Source: Peptococcaceae bacterium (lineage in GTDB: Bacteria; Bacillota; Desulfitobacteriia; Desulfitobacteriales; Syntrophobotulaceae). From it: a stretch of 57,529 nt of DNA. Both the position numbers and the translations under genes were made by a program. The DNA lies in NCBI GenBank assembly GCA_009778595.1, contig WRJI01000005.1, forward strand, positions 1-57,529. The letters run 5' to 3'. The notes under the pieces were generated by a model. It ran no database searches. It was not told the origin of the DNA and saw nothing but the letters and a program-made list of their open reading frames with translations. This document shows positions 8,583 through 17,037 of this stretch, one piece after another (the stretch's first letter is position 1; every line of letters begins with the position of its first letter).

Positions 8583-9443
8583 TCATTCAAAAGACCATCT
8601 GATTTCATAAGAATACAACAAAATGGGATCATCTTCTTTGAGCTCATACTCGATGATTTCGGGATGAGTATCTTTCTTGGTCAATTTGCCATCTTCCAGC
8701 CGAATCTCTTTGTTTTCAAGAGACGTGAACCCATATGGTGTCACATTTTTCATGAGATCTTTCGGCGCTCTGACTCGCAAGATGAGCTCATCCATCTGGA
8801 AAAAGATCCTCTTGCTAAGGCACGGTTTCATATCACCTCTCTCAAATTCCAGAATCAACCGAATTTCACCTGTGTCATCTCGATATTGTGTTTCGGGAAA
8901 ATTGATTTTAACAACAGATAACTTCTCGTTAAGGCGCGAGGGATCCAGTGTGTATCCTTGTTCTTGTGTCTCTTTATCGAGTTGGACGTCTTTGATGTCT
9001 CCCCCCGTCCAGACAAAACAATGGGGGATCGAATTCAATTTGTCACAGAGAACTCTGTATTTGAACCGGATATTCTGTGTCAGATAGTCTCCCCCGATGG
9101 GAAAGTTTAACTCAGACTCAAACAACTCGAATTTGAATTCGTGACGGAATTTGAACTCGTACTTCTTATAGATCTTCTGCAGTTTCTTGTAAAGGATGAC
9201 AAAAAGAATGACACTGGCGATAACTGTAACCACAAACAAAGCCGCGAAGAAGATGACCCAGAAGGAATTGCCAACTTCAGAAAAATCGAAAAAAGAAACC
9301 ATGCCGGCCAAAGAAACCATCCCCACAATCGACATGATCCAAGGCACAATAACCACAGTCACAACAACCGTCAGAATCCGATCAATAAATTTGTCCCAGA
9401 ACTTGTTCCAGACCTCGGACACCCATTTTTTTCGCTTCTCCAT
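8583..9443 (-). CDS. two-helix membrane protein of unknown function
   Basis: About 286 residues. A basic N-terminus is followed by two membrane segments (ILTVVVTVVIVPWIMSIVGM and FWVIFFAALFVVTVIASVIL), a charged helix rich in Lys, Phe and Glu, and then a mainly beta soluble domain of about 190 residues with no motif I recognise. The start was placed at MEKRKKW because GGAGTGAG lies 7 nt upstream; a GTG 12 nt earlier is also possible. It stands alone on the minus strand between two plus-strand units. Function unknown. Confidence 0.7.
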   Translation of the reverse strand: MEKRKKWVSEVWNKFWDKFIDRILTVVVTVVIVPWIMSIVGMVSLAGMVSFFDFSEVGNSFWVIFFAALFVVTVIASVILFVILYKKLQKIYKKYEFKFRHEFKFELFESELNFPIGGDYLTQNIRFKYRVLCDKLNSIPHCFVWTGGDIKDVQLDKETQEQGYTLDPSRLNEKLSVVKINFPETQYRDDTGEIRLILEFERGDMKPCLSKRIFFQMDELILRVRAPKDLMKNVTPYGFTSLENKEIRLEDGKLTKKDTHPEIIEYELKEDDPILLYSYEIRWSFE

Positions 9444-9544
9444 AAACGCTCTCACTCCATGCTCTTATTAATCGATTATCAAACAAGAGTTCGGGATCGG
9501 TTTCCAGTATCCTCCTGTTTTCTGAAAATATTTTTGCGTTTTTT

Positions 9545-9573
9545 TTGAACTGTCGGCTTGGCTGCGGTATACT
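9545..9573 (+). promoter_or_regulatory. sigma-A promoter of the MBL hydrolase gene
   Basis: TTGAAC (9545-9550), 17 nt, TATACT (9568-9573). The start codon with a GAGGAG ribosome site follows at 9620. Confidence 0.75.
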
Positions 9574-9619
9574 GGAAGCAGTCGTTGTCAGCATCAAATC
9601 AAAATACGAGGAGAACATT

Positions 9620-10258
9620 ATGCATCTAAAAAAAACGCTCATGCTGAGCACCTATTTCCCGGGAATGACGATGAACACTTTTCTGTTCTTTTGCCCGGAA
9701 ACAAGGAAGGGTATTGTCATTGACCCGGGTGACGACGCACCGAACATCATGAAGTGGGCGGAAACAAACGATGTGAAACCGGAGCGGGTTGTTTTAACCC
9801 ACGGCCATATTGATCACATCGGCGCTGCCCCTGAACTGCATAAGGACTATGGGTTGGCGCTATCGATCCACAAAAATGACTTGGCTATGCTGGCCAATCC
9901 TATGTTGAATCTGTCTGAGTTCGCGGCCAGAACTTTATGTGTGGATACCAAACAGGTTGATATCTTGGAACATGGCGATATAATCTCCGTCGGAAACTTA
10001 ACAGCTGAGGTTCTGCACACCCCCGGCCATACGCCCGGAGGAATTAGTCTCAAAACGGTTGACGGTGTTTTCGTCGGCGACACACTCTTTAAATGTTCGG
10101 TTGGCCGTACAGATTTTCCCGGTGGGAACATGAAAACGCTGGTGGCCGGCATCCAGACTCAGCTCATGACTCTGCCCGATGCTACGGCTGTTTTTCCCGG
10201 CCACGAGGACACGACCACCATTGGCTACGAGAGGGCACACAATTATATGATCATCTAG
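9620..10258 (+). CDS. metallo-beta-lactamase-fold hydrolase (glyoxalase II-like)
   Basis: Cytosolic MBL-fold protein of 212 residues, the length of the short glyoxalase II-like hydrolases. The metal site is complete: THGHIDHIGA (HxHxDH), HTPGHTPGG for the second histidine, GDTLF for the bridging Asp and PGHEDTT near the C-terminus. Such enzymes usually hydrolyse thioesters, but the short form lacks the glutathione-binding C-terminal domain of true glyoxalase II, so the substrate is open. GAGGAG lies just before the ATG; an in-frame ATG at 9545 falls inside the promoter and was rejected. Probably monocistronic. Confidence 0.85.
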   Translation: MHLKKTLMLSTYFPGMTMNTFLFFCPETRKGIVIDPGDDAPNIMKWAETNDVKPERVVLTHGHIDHIGAAPELHKDYGLALSIHKNDLAMLANPMLNLSEFAARTLCVDTKQVDILEHGDIISVGNLTAEVLHTPGHTPGGISLKTVDGVFVGDTLFKCSVGRTDFPGGNMKTLVAGIQTQLMTLPDATAVFPGHEDTTTIGYERAHNYMII

Positions 10259-10272
10259 TACTCCGTCAAGCC

Positions 10273-10373
10273 TAATGCGGGCTACGCCCGCAAGTATTCA
10301 GTATTCAGGATTCAGTATTCAGAATGTGGATTTTCTTGTTCTTTTTTGACGCTTCGCGTCCGTAAGGGCCTAA
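10273..10373 (+). repeat. dispersed element copy C (7-nt unit x4)
   Basis: TAATGCGGGC-TAC-GCCCGC hairpin, four 7-nt units, GAATGTGGATTTTCTTG, T-rich stretch, GACGC-TTC-GCGTC hairpin, CGTAAGGGCCTAA. Nearly identical to copy D. It lies between the MBL hydrolase and the ech promoter. Confidence 0.95.
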
Positions 10374-10474
10374 ATCGCTCATGCCTACGCCCGCAAATGT
10401 AAGTATCATTTTACAAAAAACGCATATACTCGCATTGGACTCAAAAAAATTTCTTAGATATTTGTCTGGAAAAT

Positions 10475-10503
10475 TTGATATTGATCAGGTTACCTCTTAT
10501 AAT
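10475..10503 (+). promoter_or_regulatory. sigma-A promoter of the ech operon
   Basis: TTGATA (10475-10480), 17 nt, TATAAT (10498-10503). Predicted transcription start near 10510, ahead of echA. Confidence 0.8.
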
Positions 10504-10565
10504 AGAATGAGAATTTGAAAAAGAAGGAGGATCGAGTACTCTTTGCGAGAGGAAAGTATGGAACA

Positions 10566-12446
10566 ATGAACATATTGCTTTTTCTGATTATGTTTCCTTT
10601 TGTGGTCGCATTTGTTTTGCTGGGGTTGCCGACACGGCAATATGCAATTCGCAAGTTTATTATTATCGGATCCGCGATTGTTCTCAGCGGTGTCTCCATT
10701 TACCTTGCCTCCCAGTACTTTTCCGGCGGACCACGGTACTTTTCCTTTGATTCCACAGGCGTCGATATGGCCATTCTGTTTGCTGAGATGGTTTTTGCCG
10801 GCATCATCGCCGGGCTTTCCGTTAAGCATAAACAGTATTTTACTGCGCTGTTGATGCTGACAGGCGCCGGGTTGATGCTTGGGTACGAGATTGGACTGGG
10901 AGGGACCGTACATGCGGAGGAAATCCTCATTGTGGATAACCTTTCCTTGATCATGGCTCTGATTATTGGGGTCATTGGGTGCCTCATTGCTCTTTTCTCC
11001 ATGAACTATATGAAGACTTATCATGAACGGCATCCGGAGGTGAAAGACCGAACCGGGTTCTTTTTCTTCATTATCTTCGCATTCTTGGGCGCCATGTATG
11101 GTGTGGTTTTTGCCAACAGCCTTGTTTGGTTGTTCGGGTTCTGGGAGATCACAACTTTGTGTTCTTTCCTCCTGATTGGGTATAGTCAGCAAGACGAAGC
11201 CAACCGAAACGCTTTTCGGGCTTTGAAAATGAATCTCCTCGGGGGCATTGGGTTTGCGACTGCGATTATTCTTTTGGCCTATAACGATCAGGTGACTCAG
11301 CTCAATCAATTGAGCGGCCTTTCTACTTTGTTGCCGATTGCATTGTTGGCTTTTGCCGGATTGACCAAGTCGGCTCAGATGCCTTTCTCTTCATGGTTGT
11401 TAGGGGCTATGGTGGCGCCCACACCTGTTTCTGCTTTGCTCCATTCCAGTGCCATGGTTAAGGCAGGGGTCTATCTGATTATTCGGTTGTCGCCCATATT
11501 CGCTTTTGATACCGGTGCCGCTGCTGTGGGCATCATGGTAGCTTTGGTGGGTGCCGTTACTTTTGTGATCACGTCGTTTCTGGCGATTTCGCAGACCGAT
11601 GCCAAGCGTGTTTTGGCTTATTCAACCATAGCCAATCTTGGGCTCATCGTGGTTTGCGCCGGAGTCGGCAGTTATCAGCTATTCTGGGCCGCTATCATGC
11701 TTGTCATCTTTCATGCTGTCGCCAAGTCTCTCCTGTTCCTCTCGGTGGGTTCGGTGGAACACAATCTTGGTCAGCGCAGCATCGAACACATGGACGGTCT
11801 GATCAGTTATATGCCCAAGGTGGCTGTGGGAATGGTTATCGGTATCCTGGGCATGTTCCTGGCTCCTTTCGGCATGCTTATCAGCAAGTGGGCGGCTTTG
11901 GAGGGACTGGTTAACTCCAACGTGGCTTTGACTATTTTTGTGGCTTTTGGCGGTGCGGCGACTTTGTTCTTCTGGAGCAAATGGTTGGGCAAGATTATTA
12001 TGGTGAAATCCGTTCCGGCTGACTTCAAAGCCCATATTTCCCGGTCGGAGGGGTTCAGCTTGGGCTCTTTGGCTGTTTTAACGGTGCTTGTGTGTCTGAG
12101 TTTTCCGTTGATTTCCCGGTATTTTCTGGAACCCCTCATTGAGACGATATATAACCAGACATATTTGTTGGGAGCCGGCAATACAGCGATCCTGCTTCTG
12201 ATGATGGGCCTTATGCTCGTTTTGCCTTTGACCCTTTTGCGTAGCGGGAAGCGGAGTTACCGTGACCAATATTTGGCCGGAGCCAACACCGGCAGTGAAC
12301 AGTTCCACGGTTCTTTAGGCACGAACCATTCGCTGACAATGCGGAGCTTCTATCTGAAAAATGTTTTCGGGGAGGATAAGCTCTTTAACCTGAGCGTGGT
12401 TATTTGTATTATTCTGATTTTGATCATGATTGGGGTGGGACTATGA
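10566..12446 (+). CDS. echA: Ech hydrogenase subunit A (NuoL-like)
   Basis: Large polytopic membrane subunit (626 residues, more than 14 hydrophobic segments) of the energy-converting [NiFe] hydrogenase, homologous to the proton-pumping NuoL/MrpA antiporter subunits. The proton-antiporter core is recognisable: GFWEITTLCSFLLIG, LTKSAQMPFSSWLLGAM, APTPVSALLHSSAMVKAGVY. The start was placed at MNILLFLIMFPF; an upstream in-frame TTG at 10515 lies before a GGAGG and would give a charged N-terminus unlike the family. It is the first gene of echABCDEF and overlaps echB by 4 nt. Confidence 0.9.
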   Translation: MNILLFLIMFPFVVAFVLLGLPTRQYAIRKFIIIGSAIVLSGVSIYLASQYFSGGPRYFSFDSTGVDMAILFAEMVFAGIIAGLSVKHKQYFTALLMLTGAGLMLGYEIGLGGTVHAEEILIVDNLSLIMALIIGVIGCLIALFSMNYMKTYHERHPEVKDRTGFFFFIIFAFLGAMYGVVFANSLVWLFGFWEITTLCSFLLIGYSQQDEANRNAFRALKMNLLGGIGFATAIILLAYNDQVTQLNQLSGLSTLLPIALLAFAGLTKSAQMPFSSWLLGAMVAPTPVSALLHSSAMVKAGVYLIIRLSPIFAFDTGAAAVGIMVALVGAVTFVITSFLAISQTDAKRVLAYSTIANLGLIVVCAGVGSYQLFWAAIMLVIFHAVAKSLLFLSVGSVEHNLGQRSIEHMDGLISYMPKVAVGMVIGILGMFLAPFGMLISKWAALEGLVNSNVALTIFVAFGGAATLFFWSKWLGKIIMVKSVPADFKAHISRSEGFSLGSLAVLTVLVCLSFPLISRYFLEPLIETIYNQTYLLGAGNTAILLLMMGLMLVLPLTLLRSGKRSYRDQYLAGANTGSEQFHGSLGTNHSLTMRSFYLKNVFGEDKLFNLSVVICIILILIMIGVGL

Positions 12447-13303
12447 AAGAGTCGCTTTGGATCCTTTTTGCAGTTCTTTATGTTGTGTTAGCCCCTTTCA
12501 TCGGCGGGCTTATCGCAGGTGTTGACCGCAAAATTACCGCCCGTATGCAGGGTCGGTACGGACCTCCGCTTCTGCAGCCTTTTTACGATGTTTTCAAACT
12601 TTTGCAGAAAGAGAATATGGCCGTTAACAAACATCAGCAGTTCTATGTGTTGAGCTTTCTTGTTTTTGTCGTCGTTGCCGGGGCAATCTTTTTTGCCGGC
12701 GGTGATCTGCTGTTATCTATCTTTGCGTTGACATTGGCCAGCGTTTTTCTCGTCGTCGCAGCCTATTCGACTTTCTCACCATACGCTTATGTCGGCGCGG
12801 AGCGGGAACTGCTTCAGATTATGGCCTACGAACCCATGGTCATTCTGACCATTGTGGGTATGTATATGGTAACGAAGAGTTTCAATGTGGTTGACATTGC
12901 AGCTTACGACGGTATCATGTTCCTGAAGCTTCCGGCGATATTCCTTGGATTTGTCTTTATTCTGACAATCAAATTGCGTAAATCGCCCTTCGATATTTCT
13001 ATGTCGCATCATGCCCACCAGGAGATTGTGCGTGGTCTGACTACGGAATTCTCCGGCAAAGAGTTGGCCTATATCGAAATCTCCCATTGGTATGAAAACG
13101 TCATGTTGTTAGGCTTGGTCTTTCTCTTCTTTGCTTCGAATCCCATTCTGGCCCTTCTCGTTGTCGCGGCCACATATTTCCTGGAAATCTTCATCGATAA
13201 CGCGAATTCCCGTCTGAAATGGCAAAACGTTCTCTTCAGTTCCTGGGTCATAGCTTTTGTGCTGGGAGCAGGAAATATCGCAATATTAGCTATGCTAATA
13301 TGA
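12443..13303 (+). CDS. echB: Ech hydrogenase subunit B (NuoH-like)
   Basis: Membrane subunit of 286 residues homologous to NuoH/HycD, which anchors the hydrogenase module and links it to proton translocation. Typical blocks are visible: GVDRKITARMQGRYGPPLLQ near residues 24-43, an E-rich cytoplasmic loop (YVGAERELLQIMAYEP) and RKSPFDISMSHHAHQEIVRG with conserved Asp, His and Glu. Seven to eight hydrophobic segments. The start ATG overlaps the echA stop. The last codons and stop lie in the first copy of an exact 19-bp tandem duplication. Confidence 0.92.
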   Translation: MKESLWILFAVLYVVLAPFIGGLIAGVDRKITARMQGRYGPPLLQPFYDVFKLLQKENMAVNKHQQFYVLSFLVFVVVAGAIFFAGGDLLLSIFALTLASVFLVVAAYSTFSPYAYVGAERELLQIMAYEPMVILTIVGMYMVTKSFNVVDIAAYDGIMFLKLPAIFLGFVFILTIKLRKSPFDISMSHHAHQEIVRGLTTEFSGKELAYIEISHWYENVMLLGLVFLFFASNPILALLVVAATYFLEIFIDNANSRLKWQNVLFSSWVIAFVLGAGNIAILAMLI

Positions 13304-13322
13304 ATTAGCTATGCTAATATGA
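13285..13322 (+). repeat. exact 19-bp tandem duplication at the end of echB
   Basis: ATTAGCTATGCTAATATGA occurs twice head-to-tail (13285-13303 and 13304-13322). The first copy encodes the last residues and TGA of echB; the second is non-coding. Each unit also contains the inverted repeat ATTAGC-TAT-GCTAAT. Confidence 0.97.
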
Positions 13323-13369
13323 ATGAGCCCACATGTTTGAGAGAAATTCACCAGAAAGGAAGACCGCAC

Positions 13370-13816
13370 ATGTCATATTTACCCAAGTCTCCCTGGTTGG
13401 TTCATTATGACGCTTCCAGCTGCAATGGATGCGATATTGAGTTGTTGGCGTGTCTGACGCCTTTGTATGATGTTGAACGTTTTGGTGTCCTGAATATTGG
13501 GAACCCGAAACACGCGGATATTTTTGTGGTAACCGGATCAGTTAACGAACAGAACCGGTCGGTCATCGAGAATATCTATAAACAGATGGCTGAACCCAGC
13601 GTTGTTGTTGCTGTGGGTGCCTGCGCTTCTTCCGGCGGAATTTTTCGCGAGTGTTACAATGTGCAGGGGGGCGTGGATCATGTAATTCCTGTTGATGTCT
13701 ACGTGCCGGGATGTGCGGCCCGCCCGGAAGCCATTATTGATGGTGTGGTTCAGGCTCTTGATGTTCTTGAGCAGAAGCATAAGGATCGGAAAAAGGGGGC
13801 GGTTGGCCGTGTTTGA
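13370..13816 (+). CDS. echC: Ech hydrogenase subunit C (NuoB-like small subunit)
   Basis: Small hydrogenase subunit of 148 residues carrying the proximal [4Fe-4S] cluster that passes electrons to the NiFe site. The cysteines are placed as in NuoB/EchC: C18 and C21 (SSCNGCDIE), GACASSGG and VPGCAARPE. The start was placed at MSYLPKSPWLV after AAAGGAAGACC; a longer in-frame start at 13319 lies inside the 19-bp duplication region and is unlikely. It overlaps echD by 8 nt. Confidence 0.93.
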   Translation: MSYLPKSPWLVHYDASSCNGCDIELLACLTPLYDVERFGVLNIGNPKHADIFVVTGSVNEQNRSVIENIYKQMAEPSVVVAVGACASSGGIFRECYNVQGGVDHVIPVDVYVPGCAARPEAIIDGVVQALDVLEQKHKDRKKGAVGRV

Positions 13817-14162
13817 TCTGATTGAAACAGAGTTGATCTCTAAGGAGAAACTTGCCGATAGGGCGAAGGAGCTGAATCAGGATAGTTTCCGCATTATTCA
13901 GATTCATTGTGTGAAAACAGTTGAGGAGATGTTCCTGATCTATTCTTTTGAAAAGCTTGGTTTCGAGTTGACGAACCTTCGGTTGGCTGTTACGGACGGA
14001 GAATCCCTGCCGAGTATCAGCGAGATTTTTCCTCATGCTTGTTTGTACGAAAATGAGATCAACGAACTTTTTGGCTTGAATATTACAGGAATGGCTATCG
14101 ATTTCAAGGGGACGTTCTATGAGACAGCCAAACCTCACATTTTTGCGGTAAAGGAGGGCTAA
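13809..14162 (+). CDS. echD: Ech hydrogenase subunit D (NuoC-like)
   Basis: Soluble subunit of about 117 residues, matching EchD/NuoC (30-kDa subunit) by position and by the C-terminal signature EIFPHACLYENEINELFG, close to the ERE.xDxFG motif of NuoC proteins. The start is probably the GTG at 13809, overlapping the echC stop, with AAGGGGGCGG upstream; a TTG at 13803 is an alternative. It lacks any cofactor motif, as expected for a structural subunit linking the small and large subunits. Confidence 0.88.
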   Translation: MFDLIETELISKEKLADRAKELNQDSFRIIQIHCVKTVEEMFLIYSFEKLGFELTNLRLAVTDGESLPSISEIFPHACLYENEINELFGLNITGMAIDFKGTFYETAKPHIFAVKEG

Positions 14163-14167
14163 GTGAT

Positions 14168-15247
14168 ATGGGTGAACGCACAATTGTCCCTTTTGGTCCC
14201 CAGCACCCGGTTCTGCCCGAACCCATTCATTTGGATCTCATTCTTGAGGATGAAAAGGTGGTTGGTGCGATTCCGTCTATCGGATTCGTTCATCGCGGGT
14301 TGGAAAAACTCGTAGAGAAACGGGATTATCATGAGATGGCTTTTGTCGCTGAACGGATCTGCGGTATCTGCAGTTTCATTCACGGTCACGGTTATTGTGA
14401 GACTGTGGAATCGTTGTTTCAGGTTGACGTCCCGGATCGGGCGAAATTCCTGCGCGTTATGTGGGGGGAGATGTCCCGTATGCAAAGTCACCTGCTTTGG
14501 CTGGGTCTGATGGCCGATGCTTTCGGTTTCGAGAGTTTGTTCATGCAGAGCTGGCGGTTGCGGGAGAAGATCCTTGATATTTTCGAGAAAACAGCGGGAG
14601 GCCGGGTTATTCACAGCGTCTGCAAAGTGGGGGGCCTGTGGAAAGATGTGTCTGCCGATATGCTTAAAGAAATCAAAGACACCCTGGAGGGTATGGATGG
14701 GGAACTAAGGGAAGTTGCCCGGGTCTTCTTAAGGGATTACACTGTTCGGAAACGAACCCAAGGATTGGGGGTTATGAGTGGTCAGGAAGCTTTCGACAGT
14801 GGTGCCTTAGGTCCAACCTTGCGGGGCAGCGGTATAGCCATGGATATGCGTTCTACCGGATACAGCGGTTATGCTTATCTGAAGTTTGAGCCAATTATTG
14901 AGGAAGATGGCGATTGTTTTGCCCGGACGAATGTGCGTATGCGGGAGGTTTTTCAGAGCATTGATCTCATCCTGCAGGCTATCGATCTCATGCCTGAGGG
15001 CCCTGTTGAAACGAAGGTTAAGGGGTCGCCAAGTGGCGAAGTCATTGTGCGAATGGAACAGCCCCGAGGCCAGGTCGTCTATTATGCCAAAGGAAACGGC
15101 ACCCGTTATCTGGAGAGGTTTCGCGCCAGGACACCAACTTTCGCCAACATCATGCCCTTGCTCAACATGTTACCGGGTTGTGATTTGGCTGATGTTCCCA
15201 TCTTGGTTCTGACTATCGATCCTTGTATTAGTTGTACTGAGAGGTAA
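14168..15247 (+). CDS. echE: Ech hydrogenase large subunit (NiFe site)
   Basis: Catalytic large subunit, 359 residues, related to NuoD. It binds the NiFe centre that reduces protons with electrons from ferredoxin, or the reverse. N-terminal ligands are in ERICGICS (C65, C68) and C-terminal ligands in DPCISCTER (C353, C356). Only three residues follow the last ligand, so the C-terminal peptide removed by a maturation endopeptidase in most [NiFe] hydrogenases appears to be missing, as known for CooH-type enzymes. It sits 5 nt after echD and 6 nt before echF. Confidence 0.95.
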   Translation: MGERTIVPFGPQHPVLPEPIHLDLILEDEKVVGAIPSIGFVHRGLEKLVEKRDYHEMAFVAERICGICSFIHGHGYCETVESLFQVDVPDRAKFLRVMWGEMSRMQSHLLWLGLMADAFGFESLFMQSWRLREKILDIFEKTAGGRVIHSVCKVGGLWKDVSADMLKEIKDTLEGMDGELREVARVFLRDYTVRKRTQGLGVMSGQEAFDSGALGPTLRGSGIAMDMRSTGYSGYAYLKFEPIIEEDGDCFARTNVRMREVFQSIDLILQAIDLMPEGPVETKVKGSPSGEVIVRMEQPRGQVVYYAKGNGTRYLERFRARTPTFANIMPLLNMLPGCDLADVPILVLTIDPCISCTER

Positions 15248-15253
15248 GATATT

Positions 15254-15988
15254 ATGGCGATTAATGTTATTGGTAAGACGATAATGAGGAATCTGTTCAG
15301 CAAACCGGCTACGGCGATGTATCCGGTTGTCAAAAATGAGTTTTATCCGACAACACGCGGCGCTATTGTTTATGATGAATCCAACTGCAATTATTGCACT
15401 CTGTGTGCCAAGCGATGTCCCTCCCAAGCCATTACGGTTGACCGTGGGGAAAAAGTCTGGCAGATTGACCGAAAGCGTTGTCTGGTCTGTACTTTCTGTG
15501 TTTCTGTGTGCAATAAGGATTCGTTGTCGACTCTTCGTGAGTACACCGCGCCAATTGTCCGTATAAGCGATTCCTGGCTTTTTCAGGCGGAGCAAATCGC
15601 CGCTGATTTCGAGTACGTAGGCCCGGAGCCTCCGGTGGCTACTGTGGCAGAGGTGGCTGACGCCGTTGAGGCGGTTGTGACCGAGGTTGCTGATGCTGTT
15701 GAGTCGGTAGCGGCTGAGACGGCTGATACAGTTGAGGCGGTAGCGACCGAGGTGGCTGACGCGATTGTGGCTGAGGTGGCTGAGGCGGCTGATGCGGTGG
15801 ACTCGGTAGCGGCTGAGGTGGGGGACGCCGTTGAGTCGGTTGTGACTGGGGCGGGTGATACAGTTGAGGCGGTTGCGACCGAGGTGGCTGACGCGATTGT
15901 GGCTGAGGCGGCTGACGCGTCGGGATCGGCTAAGAAGAAGAAGGATACGCTTTCTAAGCGTACTGCGAGTACAGCGAAAAAAAAATAA
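15254..15988 (+). CDS. echF: Ech ferredoxin-like subunit with 11-residue-repeat tail
   Basis: N-terminal ~120 residues form the polyferredoxin subunit of Ech with two [4Fe-4S] clusters (C45, C48, C51, C55 and C76, C79, C82, C86); these relay electrons from soluble ferredoxin. Known EchF/NuoI-like subunits end about here. This one continues for about 115 residues (about 128-244) made of 11-residue units of the type EVADAVEAVVT, then a Lys-rich end (AKKKKDTLSKRTASTAKKK). The repeat is Ala/Val/Asp/Glu-only, predicted as an acidic amphipathic helix, and resembles apolipoprotein- or LEA-type hendecads. The DNA repeats too (about 33-bp units), so it is a recent expansion. Role of the tail unknown: membrane surface or partner binding is possible. 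Confidence 0.9.
   Translation: MAINVIGKTIMRNLFSKPATAMYPVVKNEFYPTTRGAIVYDESNCNYCTLCAKRCPSQAITVDRGEKVWQIDRKRCLVCTFCVSVCNKDSLSTLREYTAPIVRISDSWLFQAEQIAADFEYVGPEPPVATVAEVADAVEAVVTEVADAVESVAAETADTVEAVATEVADAIVAEVAEAADAVDSVAAEVGDAVESVVTGAGDTVEAVATEVADAIVAEAADASGSAKKKKDTLSKRTASTAKKK
15643..15930 (+). repeat. 33-bp-type tandem repeats in echF
   Basis: Imperfect units of about 33 bp (GAGGTGGCTGACGC... variants), in frame, encoding the 11-residue repeats of the EchF tail. Several units are nearly identical (for example around 15750 and 15880). Confidence 0.9.
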
Positions 15989-16019
15989 GGCATTCAAATC
16001 TTTATTAAGAAGGAATACC

Positions 16020-16385
16020 ATGCACGAATATCCAATTACTGAGCAGATCATCAGGATAGCTACCAGTGCCGCCCAAGTTCATAACGCCGAAAAGGTAACT
16101 CTGATTCGGCTGGTCGTGGGCGAACAATCAGGGTTCGTTGGGGATTCAATCCAAATGTATTTTGATATCCTGGCCGAAGGAACCCCTTGCCAGGGAGCGT
16201 CTCTGGATATAGAATATATCAAAGCCCAATGGTATTGTCCTGCGTGTGATTCCTTTTATGACCGTCAACCTATATCCTTTACTTGTCCCCAATGCGGGCA
16301 GGATGGATTGCCGAGCGACAAGGGTAAAGAGTTTTATGTGAAAGATATTGAAATTGAGACGGGGAGTGATCAGCGTGTCCAATGA
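16020..16385 (+). CDS. hypA: hydrogenase nickel chaperone HypA
   Basis: Ni-insertion accessory protein of 121 residues. The N-terminal MHE motif that binds nickel and the zinc ribbon CPAC...CPQC (near residues 74 and 92) are both present. AGAAGGAATACC precedes the ATG; longer in-frame versions run through the Arg-rich antisense-like frame of the echF repeats and are artefacts. It lies between echF and hypB and overlaps hypB by 11 nt, so it serves the Ech hydrogenase upstream. Confidence 0.93.
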   Translation: MHEYPITEQIIRIATSAAQVHNAEKVTLIRLVVGEQSGFVGDSIQMYFDILAEGTPCQGASLDIEYIKAQWYCPACDSFYDRQPISFTCPQCGQDGLPSDKGKEFYVKDIEIETGSDQRVQ

Positions 16386-17037
16386 ACGTGTTGAAGTTAC
16401 CCAGAGTATCTATAGTGAAAACGATAGGATCGCCGCCCAGACCCGGCAGTTTTTTGATCAGAGTTCTGTCTTCGCTGTTAATGTTATGGGGGCTCCGGGA
16501 GCGGGGAAAACATCTTCAATTATTCATCTGATTAACAGTTTGCCTCACCTTCGTTCTTATGTCCTTGAAGGGGATATTGAGTCCGATATCGATACCATCA
16601 AAATGAAAAATCTCGGCATCGAAACCCTACAGATCAATACCTACGGCGCGTGTCATCTGGATGCGCCCACGGTGCGCAAGGCTATAGACGGTTTGTCTTT
16701 AGCAGAGCCAGGCCTTCTATTTATTGAAAATATTGGCAACCTTGTCTGCCCTGCGGAATTCATGATTGGTGAGCATATTAAACTCCTCATTTGTTCCGTG
16801 GCCGAAGGCAGCGACAAACCCTATAAATATCCTTTAGCTTTTGAGAAAGCTGATATGATTTTGTTAACCAAGATCGATTTGAAATCCTTCGTCGATTTTG
16901 ACGATAGGTTCTTTGGTAAAGGGGTTCAAGCTTTGAACAAAAACGCTGCCGTTTTCGAGGTTGACGCCCGGACAGGTGAAGGTTTTGCCACGGCAGCCCG
17001 ACATTTAGAAGAATTGGCCAGGAGAGCGCGCTCATGA
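16375..17037 (+). CDS. hypB: hydrogenase nickel-insertion GTPase HypB
   Basis: GTPase of about 220 residues that drives nickel insertion with HypA. P-loop GAPGAGKTS, EGDIESDID switch region, GACHLD metal-site motif and LLTKIDL base-recognition motif are visible. There is no His-rich N-terminal nickel-storage stretch. The start is the GTG at 16375 with GGGGAG 8 nt upstream. hypC, D, E and F are not in this window and must be elsewhere. The stop overlaps the start of the next membrane protein by 4 nt, tying the ABC exporter to the hydrogenase operon. Confidence 0.93.
   Translation: MSNERVEVTQSIYSENDRIAAQTRQFFDQSSVFAVNVMGAPGAGKTSSIIHLINSLPHLRSYVLEGDIESDIDTIKMKNLGIETLQINTYGACHLDAPTVRKAIDGLSLAEPGLLFIENIGNLVCPAEFMIGEHIKLLICSVAEGSDKPYKYPLAFEKADMILLTKIDLKSFVDFDDRFFGKGVQALNKNAAVFEVDARTGEGFATAARHLEELARRARS

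Noticed and set aside
8369-8602. 77-residue plus-strand frame
   Set aside because: Low-complexity Ser/Phe/Ile sequence, no ribosome site, runs into the convergent gene.
15170-16051. Long minus-strand frames over echF (Arg/His/Ser-rich 293 aa and Ala/Thr/Ser-rich 136 aa)
   Set aside because: They mirror the repetitive echF tail in other frames, have no ribosome site, and echF carries the real cysteine motifs.
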